Source: Lachnospiraceae bacterium
Lineage (GTDB): Bacteria > Bacillota > Clostridia > Lachnospirales > Lachnospiraceae
Direction: 5' to 3'
NCBI GenBank assembly: GCA_016297945.1
Contig: JAEDFR010000007.1
Span: 1 to 57,399 of the forward strand
DNA length: 57,399 nucleotides
Below, in pieces: positions 8,387-17,417 of this stretch (positions within the stretch are counted from its first letter, which is position 1; every line of letters begins with the position of its first letter). The position numbers and the translations under genes are program-made. A model generated the notes under the pieces. It was not told the DNA's origin. It searched no databases and saw only the letters and a list, made by a program, of their open reading frames with translations.

Positions 8387-9514
8387 TTAAGATTGATTCT
8401 CTTCTGTCGCTTTCGTCGCATTCCATTTCAGATAACCATTAATGAAAATATCAATGGCACCGTCTAAAACGGCTCCTGTATTGGAAGTTTCCACATCGGT
8501 ACGCAAATCCTTAACCATGTTGTAAGGCTGCAATACATAAGAACGAATCTGATTTCCCCATCCGATATCTTTTACTTCACCACGAATATCCGAAAGCTTT
8601 TCCGCATTGGCCTCTTTTTGCAGCATCAGCAATTTTGCCTTTAACATCTGCATAGCCTTATCCTTGTTTTGGAACTGGCTTCGCTCATTCTGACACTGTA
8701 CCACAATGCCGGTAGGCAGATGTGTAATACGGATTGCCGAAGAGGTCTTGTTGATATGCTGACCACCGGCGCCGGAGCTTCGATAGGTATCAATACGCAA
8801 ATCATCATCATTGATATCTAAATCAATATCTTCTTCGATTTCCGGCATAACATCCAACGATACAAAGGATGTCTGACGTTTTCCCTGTGCATTGAAAGGC
8901 GATATACGAACCAGACGATGAACACCTTTTTCCGATTTCAGATAACCATATGCATTGAGGCCGTTTACCTGAAAGGTGACCGATTTAATACCGGCTTCAT
9001 CTCCATCCAGATAATCTAAAACTTCAATATCATATCCCTTTTTTTCAGCCCAGCGGGTATACATACGATATAACATGGAAGCCCAGTCACAGCTTTCTGT
9101 TCCGCCGGCTCCCGCATTCAATTTCAAAATGGCATTGTTGCCGTCATATTCTTCAGATAATAAGGTCTTAATCCGGATGCCGTCTAAAGTGGAAACGAAC
9201 TGCTCATATTCTTCCTTTGCTTCTGTCGCAAGTTCCGCATCATCTTCTTCGTTTCCCATCTCAATCAAGGTCATAATGTCTTCATATTGGGAATAGAGAT
9301 GATGATAGGTTTCAACATCATCCTTCAGACTTTTGGATTCCTTAGACAATCTCTGTGCTTTTTCCGCGTCCAGCCAGAAATCAGGCATCTCCATTAAGCG
9401 GTCCAATTCTTCTATTCTTTTTGTCTTATTGTCTAAATCAAGCGATTCTTTTACTTCAGCCAATTGTGTTTCATAAGCCTGAAGATCCAGTTTTAACTGA
9501 TCTAATTCGACCAC
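8387..9514 (-). CDS. prfB: Peptide chain release factor 2, encoded without frameshift
   Basis: 375 aa RF2, which releases nascent chains at UGA and UAA. It has the SPF codon-recognition tripeptide (VRISPFNAQ) and the universal GGQ (SSGAGGQHINKT). The start is GTG at 9514; the AAGGTGG ribosome site overlaps the secA stop codon, giving tight secA-prfB coupling as in other Firmicutes. Codons 24-26 read Ser-Leu-Asp (TCG CTT GAT). In genes with the autoregulatory +1 frameshift this spot reads CTT TGA C; here the extra T and the in-frame UGA are missing, so the protein is made from one uninterrupted frame and the RF2 feedback loop is absent. Confidence 0.95.
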   Translation of the reverse strand: MVELDQLKLDLQAYETQLAEVKESLDLDNKTKRIEELDRLMEMPDFWLDAEKAQRLSKESKSLKDDVETYHHLYSQYEDIMTLIEMGNEEDDAELATEAKEEYEQFVSTLDGIRIKTLLSEEYDGNNAILKLNAGAGGTESCDWASMLYRMYTRWAEKKGYDIEVLDYLDGDEAGIKSVTFQVNGLNAYGYLKSEKGVHRLVRISPFNAQGKRQTSFVSLDVMPEIEEDIDLDINDDDLRIDTYRSSGAGGQHINKTSSAIRITHLPTGIVVQCQNERSQFQNKDKAMQMLKAKLLMLQKEANAEKLSDIRGEVKDIGWGNQIRSYVLQPYNMVKDLRTDVETSNTGAVLDGAIDIFINGYLKWNATKATEENQS

Positions 9515-9527
9515 TTATTTCACCACC

Positions 9528-12092
9528 TTATTTTCTGCCACAGCAGTTTTTATATTTTTTGCCGCTTCCGCAAGGGCAGGGATCATTGGGATAGATTTTT
9601 TGTTCCGCACGTTTCATAGGACCGGAAGAAGCGCCTTCATCTTTATTGGTTCCCGTAACCTGTGCAACCTGTTCTCTTTCCACTTTCTGTTCCACTTTAA
9701 CGGAGAAGATCAGGCGAACCGTATCCTCCTTGATGTTGGCAATCATTTCGTCAAACATATCATAAGCGCTCATCTTGTATTCAACAACCGGATCCTTCTG
9801 ACCGTAAGAAGCCAGTCCGATACCCTGACGAAGCTGTTCCATATCATCGATATGAGTCATCCATTTACGGTCAATTACCTTTAACAGAATCACTCTTTCC
9901 ACTTCACGAATGGCTTCCGCATTGGGGAACTCTGCTTCTTTATCTTCGTATAATTTCACTGCTTCTTCTTTTAACGCATGCAGAAACTCTTTCTTTTTCA
10001 TACCCTGAACCATATCCGGGGTATATTTCTTGATGGGAACGATGCGTCCAAGCACCTGCATCAGCTCTGCCAAATCCCATTCATCAGAGGATATGTCATC
10101 GCCAATACACATATTGACTGCACCTTCTACAACATCGGTAATCATCTTGTAGATAACCTCACGCATACTTTCACCATCCAGTACGCGACGACGCTCTGCA
10201 TAAATGATTTCTCTCTGTTCATTCATAACCTGATCATAATCTAACAGGTTTTTACGAATTCCATAGTTGTTGCTCTCTATTTTTTTCTGCGCATTTTCGA
10301 TGGCCTTTGAAAGCATCTTGTGCTCAATCTGCTGACCTTCCGGAATTCCCAACGCATTGAACATATCAATCATACGCTCGGAACCAAACAGGCGCATTAG
10401 ATCATCTTCCAGGGAAATATAGAATCTGGAAACACCCGGATCTCCCTGACGACCGGAACGACCACGCAACTGATTATCAATTCGACGTGATTCATGACGC
10501 TCCGTACCGATAATACGAAGACCTCCGGCAGCTTTGCTTTCCTCATCCAGCTTAATATCGGTACCACGACCTGCCATATTGGTCGCAATGGTAACATGAC
10601 CATGAATACCGGCATCGGCAACAATTTCTGCTTCCATTTCGTGGAATTTGGCATTTAAGATTTTGTGAGGAATACCATTTTTCTTTAACATTCGTCCCAA
10701 TTCCTCGGATGCATCAATATTGATGGTACCAACCAATACCGGCTGTCCGTTTTCATAAGCTTCTTTTACTTCTTCTACAACCGCATTCAGTTTTTCCTTG
10801 CGGGTCTTGTATACCGCATCCTGCTCGTCGATACGCGCAACCGGTCTGTTTGTGGGAATTTCCACAACATCCATGCCGTAAATATCACGGAATTCTTTTT
10901 CCTCTGTCAATGCAGTACCGGTCATGCCGGCTTTCTTTTCAAATTTATTAAAGAAGTTCTGGAAGGTAATCGTTGCTAACGTCTTGCTTTCATTTTTTAC
11001 CTTCACATGCTCTTTTGCCTCGATTGCCTGATGCAGACCGTCTGAATAACGACGTCCCGGCATAATACGTCCTGTAAAACTGTCGACAATCAATACCTGA
11101 TCATCACGTACCACATAGTCCTGGTCGCGGAACATCAGATTGTGTGCGCGGAGTGCCAGAATAATATTGTGCTGAACCTCCAGATTTTCCGGATCGGCAA
11201 GGTTATCAATGTGGAAGAAGCTTTCAACCTTTTTGACACCTTCTTCGGTCAGATTTACAACCTTGTCCTTTTCATTGACAATATAATCTCCGGTTTCTTC
11301 CTGCTCGATACCCATCAAAATATCCATTTTGGACTGTTCTTCCAAATCGGCACCGCGTTTTAACTGTCTTGCCAGAATATCACACGCTTCATAAATACGG
11401 GTGGATTTTCCGCTGACACCGGAAATAATCAAAGGGGTACGCGCTTCATCAATCAATACCGAGTCAACCTCATCGATGATTGCATAGTGCAAATCCCTTA
11501 ATACTAACTGCTCTTTATACAATGCCATGTTGTCACGAAGATAATCAAAGCCCAATTCATTATTGGTAACATAGGTAATGTCACATTTATAAGCCTCTCT
11601 TCTTTCGTCTGATTTCATATCGTTTAATACGACACCGACTTTTAACCCGAGAAACTCATGCACCTGTCCCATCCACTCGGCATCACGCTTTGCCAGATAA
11701 TCGTTAACTGTAACAACGTGTACGCCTCTGCCGGTCAATGCATTTAAATATGCCGGAAGGGTAGATACCAAGGTCTTACCTTCACCGGTACGCATCTCCG
11801 CAATACGTCCCTGATGCAGGATGATGCCGCCGACAAGCTGAACTCGGTAATGCTCCATATTTAAGACACGGCGTGCAGCCTCTCTTACCGTAGCATACGC
11901 TTCCGGAAGTAAATCCTCCAAAGTCTCTCCGTCCGCATAGCGGCTTTTATACTCTTTTGTTTTATTCTTTAATTCCTCGTCTGATAAAGCCATCATGGAA
12001 TCTCTGAGAGATTCAATCTTATCCACAGTCGGATAGATACGTTTTAATTCTCTCTGACTATGAGTTCCAAATACTTTTTCAACAACATTCAT
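9528..12092 (-). CDS. secA: Preprotein translocase ATPase SecA
   Basis: 854 aa motor that drives secretory proteins through SecYEG (secY is at 54.4-55.7 kb). Visible elements: GEGKTL Walker A (near residue 105 of the chosen start), DEVDSVLIDEARTPL DEAD-type motif, the preprotein-crosslinking region, the GRSGRQGDPG helicase motif, and a C-terminal zinc motif CPCGSGKKYKNCC for SecB or lipid/ribosome contact. I take the ATG at 12092 (MNVVEKVFG) because it has GGAG nine bases upstream; a longer open frame from 12128 would add 12 unlikely residues and would overlap the promoter. Confidence 0.96.
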   Translation of the reverse strand: MNVVEKVFGTHSQRELKRIYPTVDKIESLRDSMMALSDEELKNKTKEYKSRYADGETLEDLLPEAYATVREAARRVLNMEHYRVQLVGGIILHQGRIAEMRTGEGKTLVSTLPAYLNALTGRGVHVVTVNDYLAKRDAEWMGQVHEFLGLKVGVVLNDMKSDERREAYKCDITYVTNNELGFDYLRDNMALYKEQLVLRDLHYAIIDEVDSVLIDEARTPLIISGVSGKSTRIYEACDILARQLKRGADLEEQSKMDILMGIEQEETGDYIVNEKDKVVNLTEEGVKKVESFFHIDNLADPENLEVQHNIILALRAHNLMFRDQDYVVRDDQVLIVDSFTGRIMPGRRYSDGLHQAIEAKEHVKVKNESKTLATITFQNFFNKFEKKAGMTGTALTEEKEFRDIYGMDVVEIPTNRPVARIDEQDAVYKTRKEKLNAVVEEVKEAYENGQPVLVGTINIDASEELGRMLKKNGIPHKILNAKFHEMEAEIVADAGIHGHVTIATNMAGRGTDIKLDEESKAAGGLRIIGTERHESRRIDNQLRGRSGRQGDPGVSRFYISLEDDLMRLFGSERMIDMFNALGIPEGQQIEHKMLSKAIENAQKKIESNNYGIRKNLLDYDQVMNEQREIIYAERRRVLDGESMREVIYKMITDVVEGAVNMCIGDDISSDEWDLAELMQVLGRIVPIKKYTPDMVQGMKKKEFLHALKEEAVKLYEDKEAEFPNAEAIREVERVILLKVIDRKWMTHIDDMEQLRQGIGLASYGQKDPVVEYKMSAYDMFDEMIANIKEDTVRLIFSVKVEQKVEREQVAQVTGTNKDEGASSGPMKRAEQKIYPNDPCPCGSGKKYKNCCGRK

Positions 12093-12143
12093 TTTATTTG
12101 CTCCTTCATTTGGGCATAGTAGCCCCATTAAAACCTAAAGCAT

Positions 12144-12172
12144 ATTGTAACAGATTTGAAAATACTATGCAA
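12144..12172 (-). promoter_or_regulatory. Sigma-A type promoter for secA-prfB
   Basis: Minus strand: -35 TTGCAT (12167-12172), 17-bp spacer, extended -10 TGT-TACAAT (12144-12149), about 52 bp before the chosen secA start. Confidence 0.7.
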
Positions 12173-12289
12173 TCCGATACCTGTTTCCATTATATTAACT
12201 TTTTATGAACGAACCATAAAACTTTTTGCAGATAATAACAAATCTTTAGCTTTCATCGCCTCAATTTTCAAATCTATATAGAATCAAAA

Positions 12290-12318
12290 TTGCATTTTAT
12301 AATAAGAAGTGCTAAAAT
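12290..12318 (+). promoter_or_regulatory. Sigma-A type promoter for ptb-buk
   Basis: -35 TTGCAT (12290-12295), 17-bp spacer, extended -10 TGC-TAAAAT (12313-12318). The secA and ptb promoters diverge within this roughly 285-bp gap. No Rex-type palindrome was seen here. Confidence 0.7.
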
Positions 12319-12379
12319 TTTAAATAGTGTGGAATTTCCCATAAATCATGAATTCAATACAAGAAAGAGGTAAAAGCAA

Positions 12380-13300
12380 ATGACAAAAAGTTTTGATGAG
12401 TTAATTGCAAAATTAGACGGTTGTCCTTTGAAAAAGGTTTCTGTAGCCGTTGCTCAAGATGTTCATGTATTAGAGGCAGTAAAAGTTGCAAAAGAGCGCA
12501 ATATCGCAGATGCCATCTTAGTTGGTGATGCCGATCAGATTAAAGAAATTGCTGACAGCATCAACATGGATTTATCTTCTTATGAAGTCATCGACATCAA
12601 AGATATGACAGAAGCTGCAAGAAAAGCTGTTTCATTGGTATCAGACGGTACTGCAGACATGTACATGAAAGGTGTTATCGATACAAAAGGATTCTTAAAG
12701 AGCGTTTTGGATAAAGAAGTTGGTCTTCGCACCGGCAAACCGTTATCACATGTTTGTGTATTTGACGTAGAGGGCATTGACCATCTCTTATTCTTAACCG
12801 ACGTTGCATTCATGCCTTACCCTACTTTGGAAGATAAAGTTTCTATTATCAACAACACCGTAGAAATCTGCCACGCAGTTGGTGTTCCCAATCCCAAGGT
12901 TGCACCTTTGGCAGCCGTTGAGGTTGTTAACCCTAAAATGCCTGTTACGGTTGAAGCAGCAGAGTTAACCAAGATGAACGACGAAGGAAAGATTACCGGT
13001 TGTATCGTAGACGGACCTCTTTCTTTAGACCTTGCCATCTGTCCCGAAGCAGCACAGCATAAAGCAGGCGCTTCTGACCGCAAGATCGTCGGTGATGCAG
13101 ATGTTTTATTATTCCCTGATATCCATGCTGGTAACCTTGTATACAAAGCAATGGTACATACTGCAAAAATGGTTAACGGCAACTTATTAACAGGAACCAA
13201 AGCTCCGGTTATCTTAACCAGCCGTTCCGACTCTGTCGAAGTTAAGGTTAACTCATTAGCTCTCGGTGCTGTTGTTGCTGATTTTATGAAAAATAACTAA
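12380..13300 (+). CDS. ptb: Phosphate butyryltransferase
   Basis: 306 aa, standard for the Pta/Ptb family. It converts butyryl-CoA plus phosphate to butyryl-phosphate and CoA, cytoplasmic. The protein shows the family's N-terminal KVSVAVAQDVHVLEAVKVAKERNIADAILVGD-like opening and the C-terminal phosphate/CoA-binding region (VLLFPDIHAGNLVYKA, then SRSDSVE). Together with buk, 14 bp downstream, it gives ATP-yielding butyrate release from the butyryl-CoA made by the 21.5-28 kb operon. A plain Pta function is less likely given the adjacent butyrate kinase. Start has AAAGAGG upstream. Confidence 0.92.
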   Translation: MTKSFDELIAKLDGCPLKKVSVAVAQDVHVLEAVKVAKERNIADAILVGDADQIKEIADSINMDLSSYEVIDIKDMTEAARKAVSLVSDGTADMYMKGVIDTKGFLKSVLDKEVGLRTGKPLSHVCVFDVEGIDHLLFLTDVAFMPYPTLEDKVSIINNTVEICHAVGVPNPKVAPLAAVEVVNPKMPVTVEAAELTKMNDEGKITGCIVDGPLSLDLAICPEAAQHKAGASDRKIVGDADVLLFPDIHAGNLVYKAMVHTAKMVNGNLLTGTKAPVILTSRSDSVEVKVNSLALGAVVADFMKNN

Positions 13301-13314
13301 GAAGGAGAAAAAAC

Positions 13315-14382
13315 ATGTCAATCAAAAGTTTGATTATCAATCCCGGCTCCACATCCACAAAAATCGGTGTGTTCGAGGATGAAACATTATTATTTGAAGA
13401 AACACTCAGACATTCTACAGAAGAAATTGCACAGTATGCAACTATCGTAGATCAGAAAGATTTCCGTAAAGAGATTATCTTAAACTTACTTGCATCTAAA
13501 GACTTTGATATCAAATCTTTAGACCTTGTTGTTGGTCGTGGCGGTATGTTAAAACCCATCCCCGGTGGTACTTATGCAGTTAGCGATGAATTACTGCATG
13601 ACCTGGAAATCGGAAAACAGGGGCAGCATGCTTCTAACCTTGGCGGTATTTTAGCAAGAGAAATCGGTGATTCGATTGGAAAACCTTCTTTCATCGTTGA
13701 CCCCGTTGTTGTCGATGAGTTAGAGCCCACTTCCAGATATTCCGGCGTTCCGGAATTACCCCGTACCAGCGTTTTCCATGCTTTAAATCAGAAAGCAGTT
13801 GCAAAACGTTATGCAAAAGAAATCGGCAAATCTTATGATGAGTTGAATTTAATCGTTGTTCATATGGGCGGTGGCGTATCTGTCGGACCTCACAAACACG
13901 GTAAAGTCGTAGATATCTTTAATGCTCTTGACGGAGACGGTGCATTTTCACCTGAGCGTTCCGGTGCTGTTCCGGTTGGTCAGTTAGTAAAAATGTGCTT
14001 TTCCGGTCAGTACACAGAGAAAGAAGTTTACAAAAAACTGGTTGGAAACGGTGGTTTCAATGCTTACCTTGGTACCAACGATATGCGCGATGTAGAAAAA
14101 ATGGTGGATGAAGGCGATGCTAAAGCAAAAGAAGTTCGCGATGCATTTATCCAGCAGATGTCCAAAAATATCGGTGCTATGGCAACCGTATTAAACGGCA
14201 AGGTAGACCAGATTATTGTAACCGGCGGTATTGCTTATGACAAAGCCGTTGTGGCAGGCTTAAAAGAAAGATGCGAATGGATTGCACCTTTTACCGTATA
14301 TCCCGGCGAAGATGAATTGTTAGCTTTGGCACAGGGTGGCTTAAGAGTTGTTACCGGTGCTGAAAAAGCAATGGAATATTAG
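13315..14382 (+). CDS. buk: Butyrate kinase
   Basis: 355 aa ASKHA-fold kinase that transfers the phosphoryl group of butyryl-phosphate to ADP. The N-terminal phosphate loop INPGSTSTKIGVFED is the classic butyrate/acetate kinase signature; VVHMGGGVSVGPHKHGKVVD carries the second nucleotide-binding motif, and IIVTGGIAYDK the adenosine motif. The length fits Buk (about 355) and not AckA (about 400). It follows ptb by 14 bp with AGAAGGAG between them and is closed by a terminator at 14415-14452. Branched-chain acyl phosphates might also be accepted. Confidence 0.95.
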   Translation: MSIKSLIINPGSTSTKIGVFEDETLLFEETLRHSTEEIAQYATIVDQKDFRKEIILNLLASKDFDIKSLDLVVGRGGMLKPIPGGTYAVSDELLHDLEIGKQGQHASNLGGILAREIGDSIGKPSFIVDPVVVDELEPTSRYSGVPELPRTSVFHALNQKAVAKRYAKEIGKSYDELNLIVVHMGGGVSVGPHKHGKVVDIFNALDGDGAFSPERSGAVPVGQLVKMCFSGQYTEKEVYKKLVGNGGFNAYLGTNDMRDVEKMVDEGDAKAKEVRDAFIQQMSKNIGAMATVLNGKVDQIIVTGGIAYDKAVVAGLKERCEWIAPFTVYPGEDELLALAQGGLRVVTGAEKAMEY

Positions 14383-14414
14383 TTTCATTTTTCTCAATTC
14401 CAAATATGTAAATC

Positions 14415-14452
14415 AAAGGACAGGCAGATGTATTTCTGTTTGTCCTTTTTTC
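14415..14452 (+). terminator. Intrinsic terminator of ptb-buk
   Basis: Stem AAAGGACA-GGCAGA / TTCTGTT-TGTCC with a short loop, followed by TTTTTT. Confidence 0.85.
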
Positions 14453-14491
14453 ATTGGTCTCTGAGCGCTTTTCCCAGATTTTGTTCCGGAC

Positions 14492-14697
14492 GCTGTGATA
14501 GATTGGTATTATTTTTCTTCTCAGTATGCTTCGCTTAGTGGGAGTAAATGTCGGCACAAGTATTCATCTTCTCATGTCACAAAAAATATAACGCACTCCG
14601 TTTGAACGAATATTTTTTGTGACAGATATCATAGCCGACATTAACTCCCACACAGCTTAGCATAAATCGAAGAAAAATAATACCAATCTGTCACAGC
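14492..14697. repeat. Long inverted-repeat element C
   Basis: 206-bp near-palindrome in the 564-bp gap after buk. Outer arms pair GCTGTGATAGATTGGTATTA onward (14492-14520) with 14671-14697; a middle block GTGGGAGTAAATGTCGGC (14538-14555) pairs with 14634-14651 with one mismatch; an inner 15-bp perfect stem pairs 14575-14589 with 14610-14624. There is no coding capacity and no U-tract. The 11-mer AGTAAATGTCG (14543-14553) also occurs in element D (21152-21162). The rest of this gap (14698-14887) shows nothing beyond AT-rich sequence. Confidence 0.85.
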
Positions 14698-14887
14698 TGA
14701 TAATGGAAACGGGGAGGATAAAGAGATAAGGTGTTTTTTATGAAATTTATAATTAATAGAGATAACGATTAAATGGACAAAGATAATAATTTATGGTAAA
14801 GAGATGCTAAATCGTGATAGAATATACAAAACATTTTTCGAAATTTGTGTTACTAAATTCGCATGCTTGATTGAAAAGAATAACTGT

Positions 14888-14916
14888 TTGACATGAAAAC
14901 GGTGAAATGGTAGTAT
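14888..14916 (+). promoter_or_regulatory. Sigma-A type promoter for the membrane hydrolase gene
   Basis: -35 TTGACA (14888-14893), 17-bp spacer, -10 TAGTAT (14911-14916), about 30 bp before the ATG. Confidence 0.7.
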
Positions 14917-14946
14917 GACATTTTTGTATTTTAAAGTGGGGTTAAA

Positions 14947-16452
14947 ATGAGTTTATATACTATACTTTCTTTATTCATGATAATAATTTGCATATTAGAT
15001 ATTTGTAAGGTCATAGACTTATCAAAGAAATGGTGTTTTATTACATATCTGTTTTTTATGCCACATTTACCGCTTCTTTGGTTTCACTTTTGGATTAGCA
15101 AGGTTACGGGAAACAGTAGCGCAACTACTTATCTGACGGTAACCATATTTGCCATTGCAACGGTGATATTCCAGCTTTATACAACGCTTCGTCTCCACTT
15201 CCAGTCTGTTCGGAAGAATAAGACTGATAATCCTCGTATCAACATCATTTATTCCGGAAGAAATCTGATTCAATGCGGTCTTTGGGGGCTCTATTTATTA
15301 GCTGTCTGGTATATCGTATGCTATTTTGTTTTGCCAACAAATCCCTATCAGGAACTCATCGGACATACATTTTCTTTTCTTCCATCCGTCCATAATACAG
15401 CCAAAGCCATCGCCGCCTTGTCATTTGAGGCAATTTACGCGGTAATCTTTATCTGGCTGTTTTTAATAAACGGTTGCCTGCGAATCTTTTTTGGTTCACG
15501 AAATCTGATCATTGGAAAACGAGTATTTATCCTGTTGTTTATGTGGGTTCCGATTGTACAGCTATACTTAGCCCATATCATGTGTCGTGCGGCAAAGGAC
15601 GAGTATCTGGTGACAGTAAGCCGGAGCAAACAGGAAGCATTTACAAAAACAGATGAGTTGTGTCAGACGCAATATCCCATTGTCATGGTCCATGGCATTG
15701 GTTTTCGTGATTTGCAATACTTTAATTACTGGGGACGCATCCCACAAATCTTACAGCAGCATGGAGCAAAGGTATATTACGGTCATCAGAATGCCTGGGG
15801 AACCATTGAAGACAATGCGGCTGCCATCGCAAAGGTAGTCGATACAGCGCTGTCTGAAAATAATTGTGAAAAGGTAAATATCATTGCGCACTCCAAAGGT
15901 GGTCTGGACTGTCGCTACTTAATCACGTCCATGGGATATGCAAATAAGGTTGCCAGTCTCACAACTATCAACACACCACATCGCGGATCAGAACTGATTA
16001 CATTACTTAACAAGTTGCCGGACTATGTCTATCAATACATTGCCAAGCAATTAAATAAGCCATTCTTATTGGCAGGCGATACCAAACCGGATTGCTATGC
16101 GGCAAGCAAACAATTAGATCCCGTTTTTTGTGCGGAATTTAATCAAAAAAATCCCGATGCAGATGGTGTCTATTATCAGAGCTATACTTCTGTGATGAAA
16201 AATCTCTTTAGTGATTCTTTATTGTGGCTTCCGTACTTTTTGATGTGCACACAAAAAGGCCGCCAAAATGACGGCCTGGTAGATGCTTCCAGTGCTATAT
16301 GGGGAGACTTTAAAGGCATTCTCAAAAGCACAAACAACCGCGGTATCTCCCATGGCGATATGATTGACTTAAAACGCGAAGATATCAAAGGTTTTGATGT
16401 CTTAAAGCAATTTTATGATATCGTATGTGAATTGAAAAATATGGGATATTAA
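14947..16452 (+). CDS. Membrane-anchored alpha/beta hydrolase, lipase-like
   Basis: 501 aa. The first ~220 residues contain about six membrane segments; the rest is an alpha/beta hydrolase of the lipase / PGAP1-like type. The oxyanion-side motif PIVMVHGIGF is near residue 240 and the nucleophile elbow reads AHSKGG (near 317), a variant of GxSxG with Ala for the first Gly. TINTPHRGSELI is typical of triacylglycerol lipases of this branch. A GHVN-like histidine is represented by SHGDMIDL near the C-terminus. Substrate is unknown; membrane lipids or lipid-linked glycans are possible. The start follows AAAGTGGGG, and a clear promoter lies upstream. It ends 3 bp from the convergent SGNH gene with no terminator between. 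Confidence 0.7.
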   Translation: MSLYTILSLFMIIICILDICKVIDLSKKWCFITYLFFMPHLPLLWFHFWISKVTGNSSATTYLTVTIFAIATVIFQLYTTLRLHFQSVRKNKTDNPRINIIYSGRNLIQCGLWGLYLLAVWYIVCYFVLPTNPYQELIGHTFSFLPSVHNTAKAIAALSFEAIYAVIFIWLFLINGCLRIFFGSRNLIIGKRVFILLFMWVPIVQLYLAHIMCRAAKDEYLVTVSRSKQEAFTKTDELCQTQYPIVMVHGIGFRDLQYFNYWGRIPQILQQHGAKVYYGHQNAWGTIEDNAAAIAKVVDTALSENNCEKVNIIAHSKGGLDCRYLITSMGYANKVASLTTINTPHRGSELITLLNKLPDYVYQYIAKQLNKPFLLAGDTKPDCYAASKQLDPVFCAEFNQKNPDADGVYYQSYTSVMKNLFSDSLLWLPYFLMCTQKGRQNDGLVDASSAIWGDFKGILKSTNNRGISHGDMIDLKREDIKGFDVLKQFYDIVCELKNMGY

Positions 16453-16455
16453 GCT

Positions 16456-17403
16456 CTATTTTACAATAGCATGCGTTTTTAAATAATCTGTCCATAGCGG
16501 AACATACTGTGCATAAAGATGCACACCGTCAAAGGTATATTCAGCATTTAAATATCCGTTTTCATCGCATACCACACTGTTAATGTCCAGATAGAACGTA
16601 TCCCTGCCATTGTCCAACTCTTTTAGTCGCTCATTCCGAACCCGAATGGCTTCGTTGTTGATATAATCTCCCTGCGCATTTCTTTCGGCACTGACATTCA
16701 TAATGCTCATAATATATATGATTGCATCCGGCTGCCATTCATGGATTTGATTTACCATATCCGTATAGTGATTCATGAAATAATCCAGATCACCCACACC
16801 CATATCATTAATTCCAAGCATAATATATACTTTTTTATATTGTTTCTGCTGCAGTGCGTCTGCAATATTTACCTTCCAGTTACCATCCTTCCATCTGCCT
16901 GTAGGCTCTTTGAACACACCACCAAGTGTCATGCCGGATGAACAATAATAAGTCGCCTCTTTCCAGTCAGAATACTCATAAAGACTGACAACTCTCGAAT
17001 CTCCAATAAAGACAGCATCATCAAAATAGTCATCTGAAACTTCACAAAAGCTCAAAGGCACCTCTGGTTCTTCATTTTGCATGTCATCATTCTTACTACC
17101 AGTCGTGTTGTTTTGCATGTCATCATTCATACTGCCAGTCGCATTGTTTTTCATATCATCATTCGTGTTGTTATCCATGTTATTATCACTGCCGCCAGCA
17201 ATTAAATCACTTTCACCGTCCGAATGCAGCTTTCCATCTTCATCTACAGTATCTGCCGACATCGAAATGGTTTCCACAACTTCACTTTCATCCTGTCCAT
17301 GGTCTTTTTTGATTAATTCAAGTGGAAAGCCGGTCAGAAGTGAGCAAATCAATCCACCCACAAGAAGCCAAAAAAGATATCTGTAATTTTTCCATTTATC
17401 CAT
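16456..17403 (-). CDS. SGNH/GDSL hydrolase, cell-surface
   Basis: 315 aa with an N-terminal membrane anchor (about 9-26), a low-complexity linker (about 40-115) with 12-residue repeats, then an SGNH hydrolase domain. The catalytic Ser lies in FIGDSR (GDS at 134-136); the LGINDMGVGD block supplies the Gly/Asn oxyanion residues and DGVH at 292-295 the Asp-His pair. It is encoded 14 bp after an MBOAT gene, the arrangement of surface-polysaccharide or peptidoglycan O-acylation systems in which the MBOAT protein exports an acyl group and the SGNH partner transfers or removes it. Start ATG at 17403 follows GGGAGGAA. The acceptor glycan is unknown. Confidence 0.8.
   Translation of the reverse strand: MDKWKNYRYLFWLLVGGLICSLLTGFPLELIKKDHGQDESEVVETISMSADTVDEDGKLHSDGESDLIAGGSDNNMDNNTNDDMKNNATGSMNDDMQNNTTGSKNDDMQNEEPEVPLSFCEVSDDYFDDAVFIGDSRVVSLYEYSDWKEATYYCSSGMTLGGVFKEPTGRWKDGNWKVNIADALQQKQYKKVYIMLGINDMGVGDLDYFMNHYTDMVNQIHEWQPDAIIYIMSIMNVSAERNAQGDYINNEAIRVRNERLKELDNGRDTFYLDINSVVCDENGYLNAEYTFDGVHLYAQYVPLWTDYLKTHAIVK
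17076..17170 (-). repeat. 36-bp coding tandem repeats in the SGNH linker
   Basis: About two and a half copies of a 36-nt unit encoding NDDMQNNTTGSK-like 12-residue repeats. A copy-number-variable spacer between membrane anchor and enzyme is likely. Confidence 0.75.
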
Positions 17404-17417
17404 CTGAAAGTTCCTCC

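Noticed and set aside
8387..9514. prfB as a frameshifted pseudogene or programmed frameshift gene
   Set aside because: The frame is open from the GTG start to the end, and the expected in-frame UGA at codon 26 is absent.
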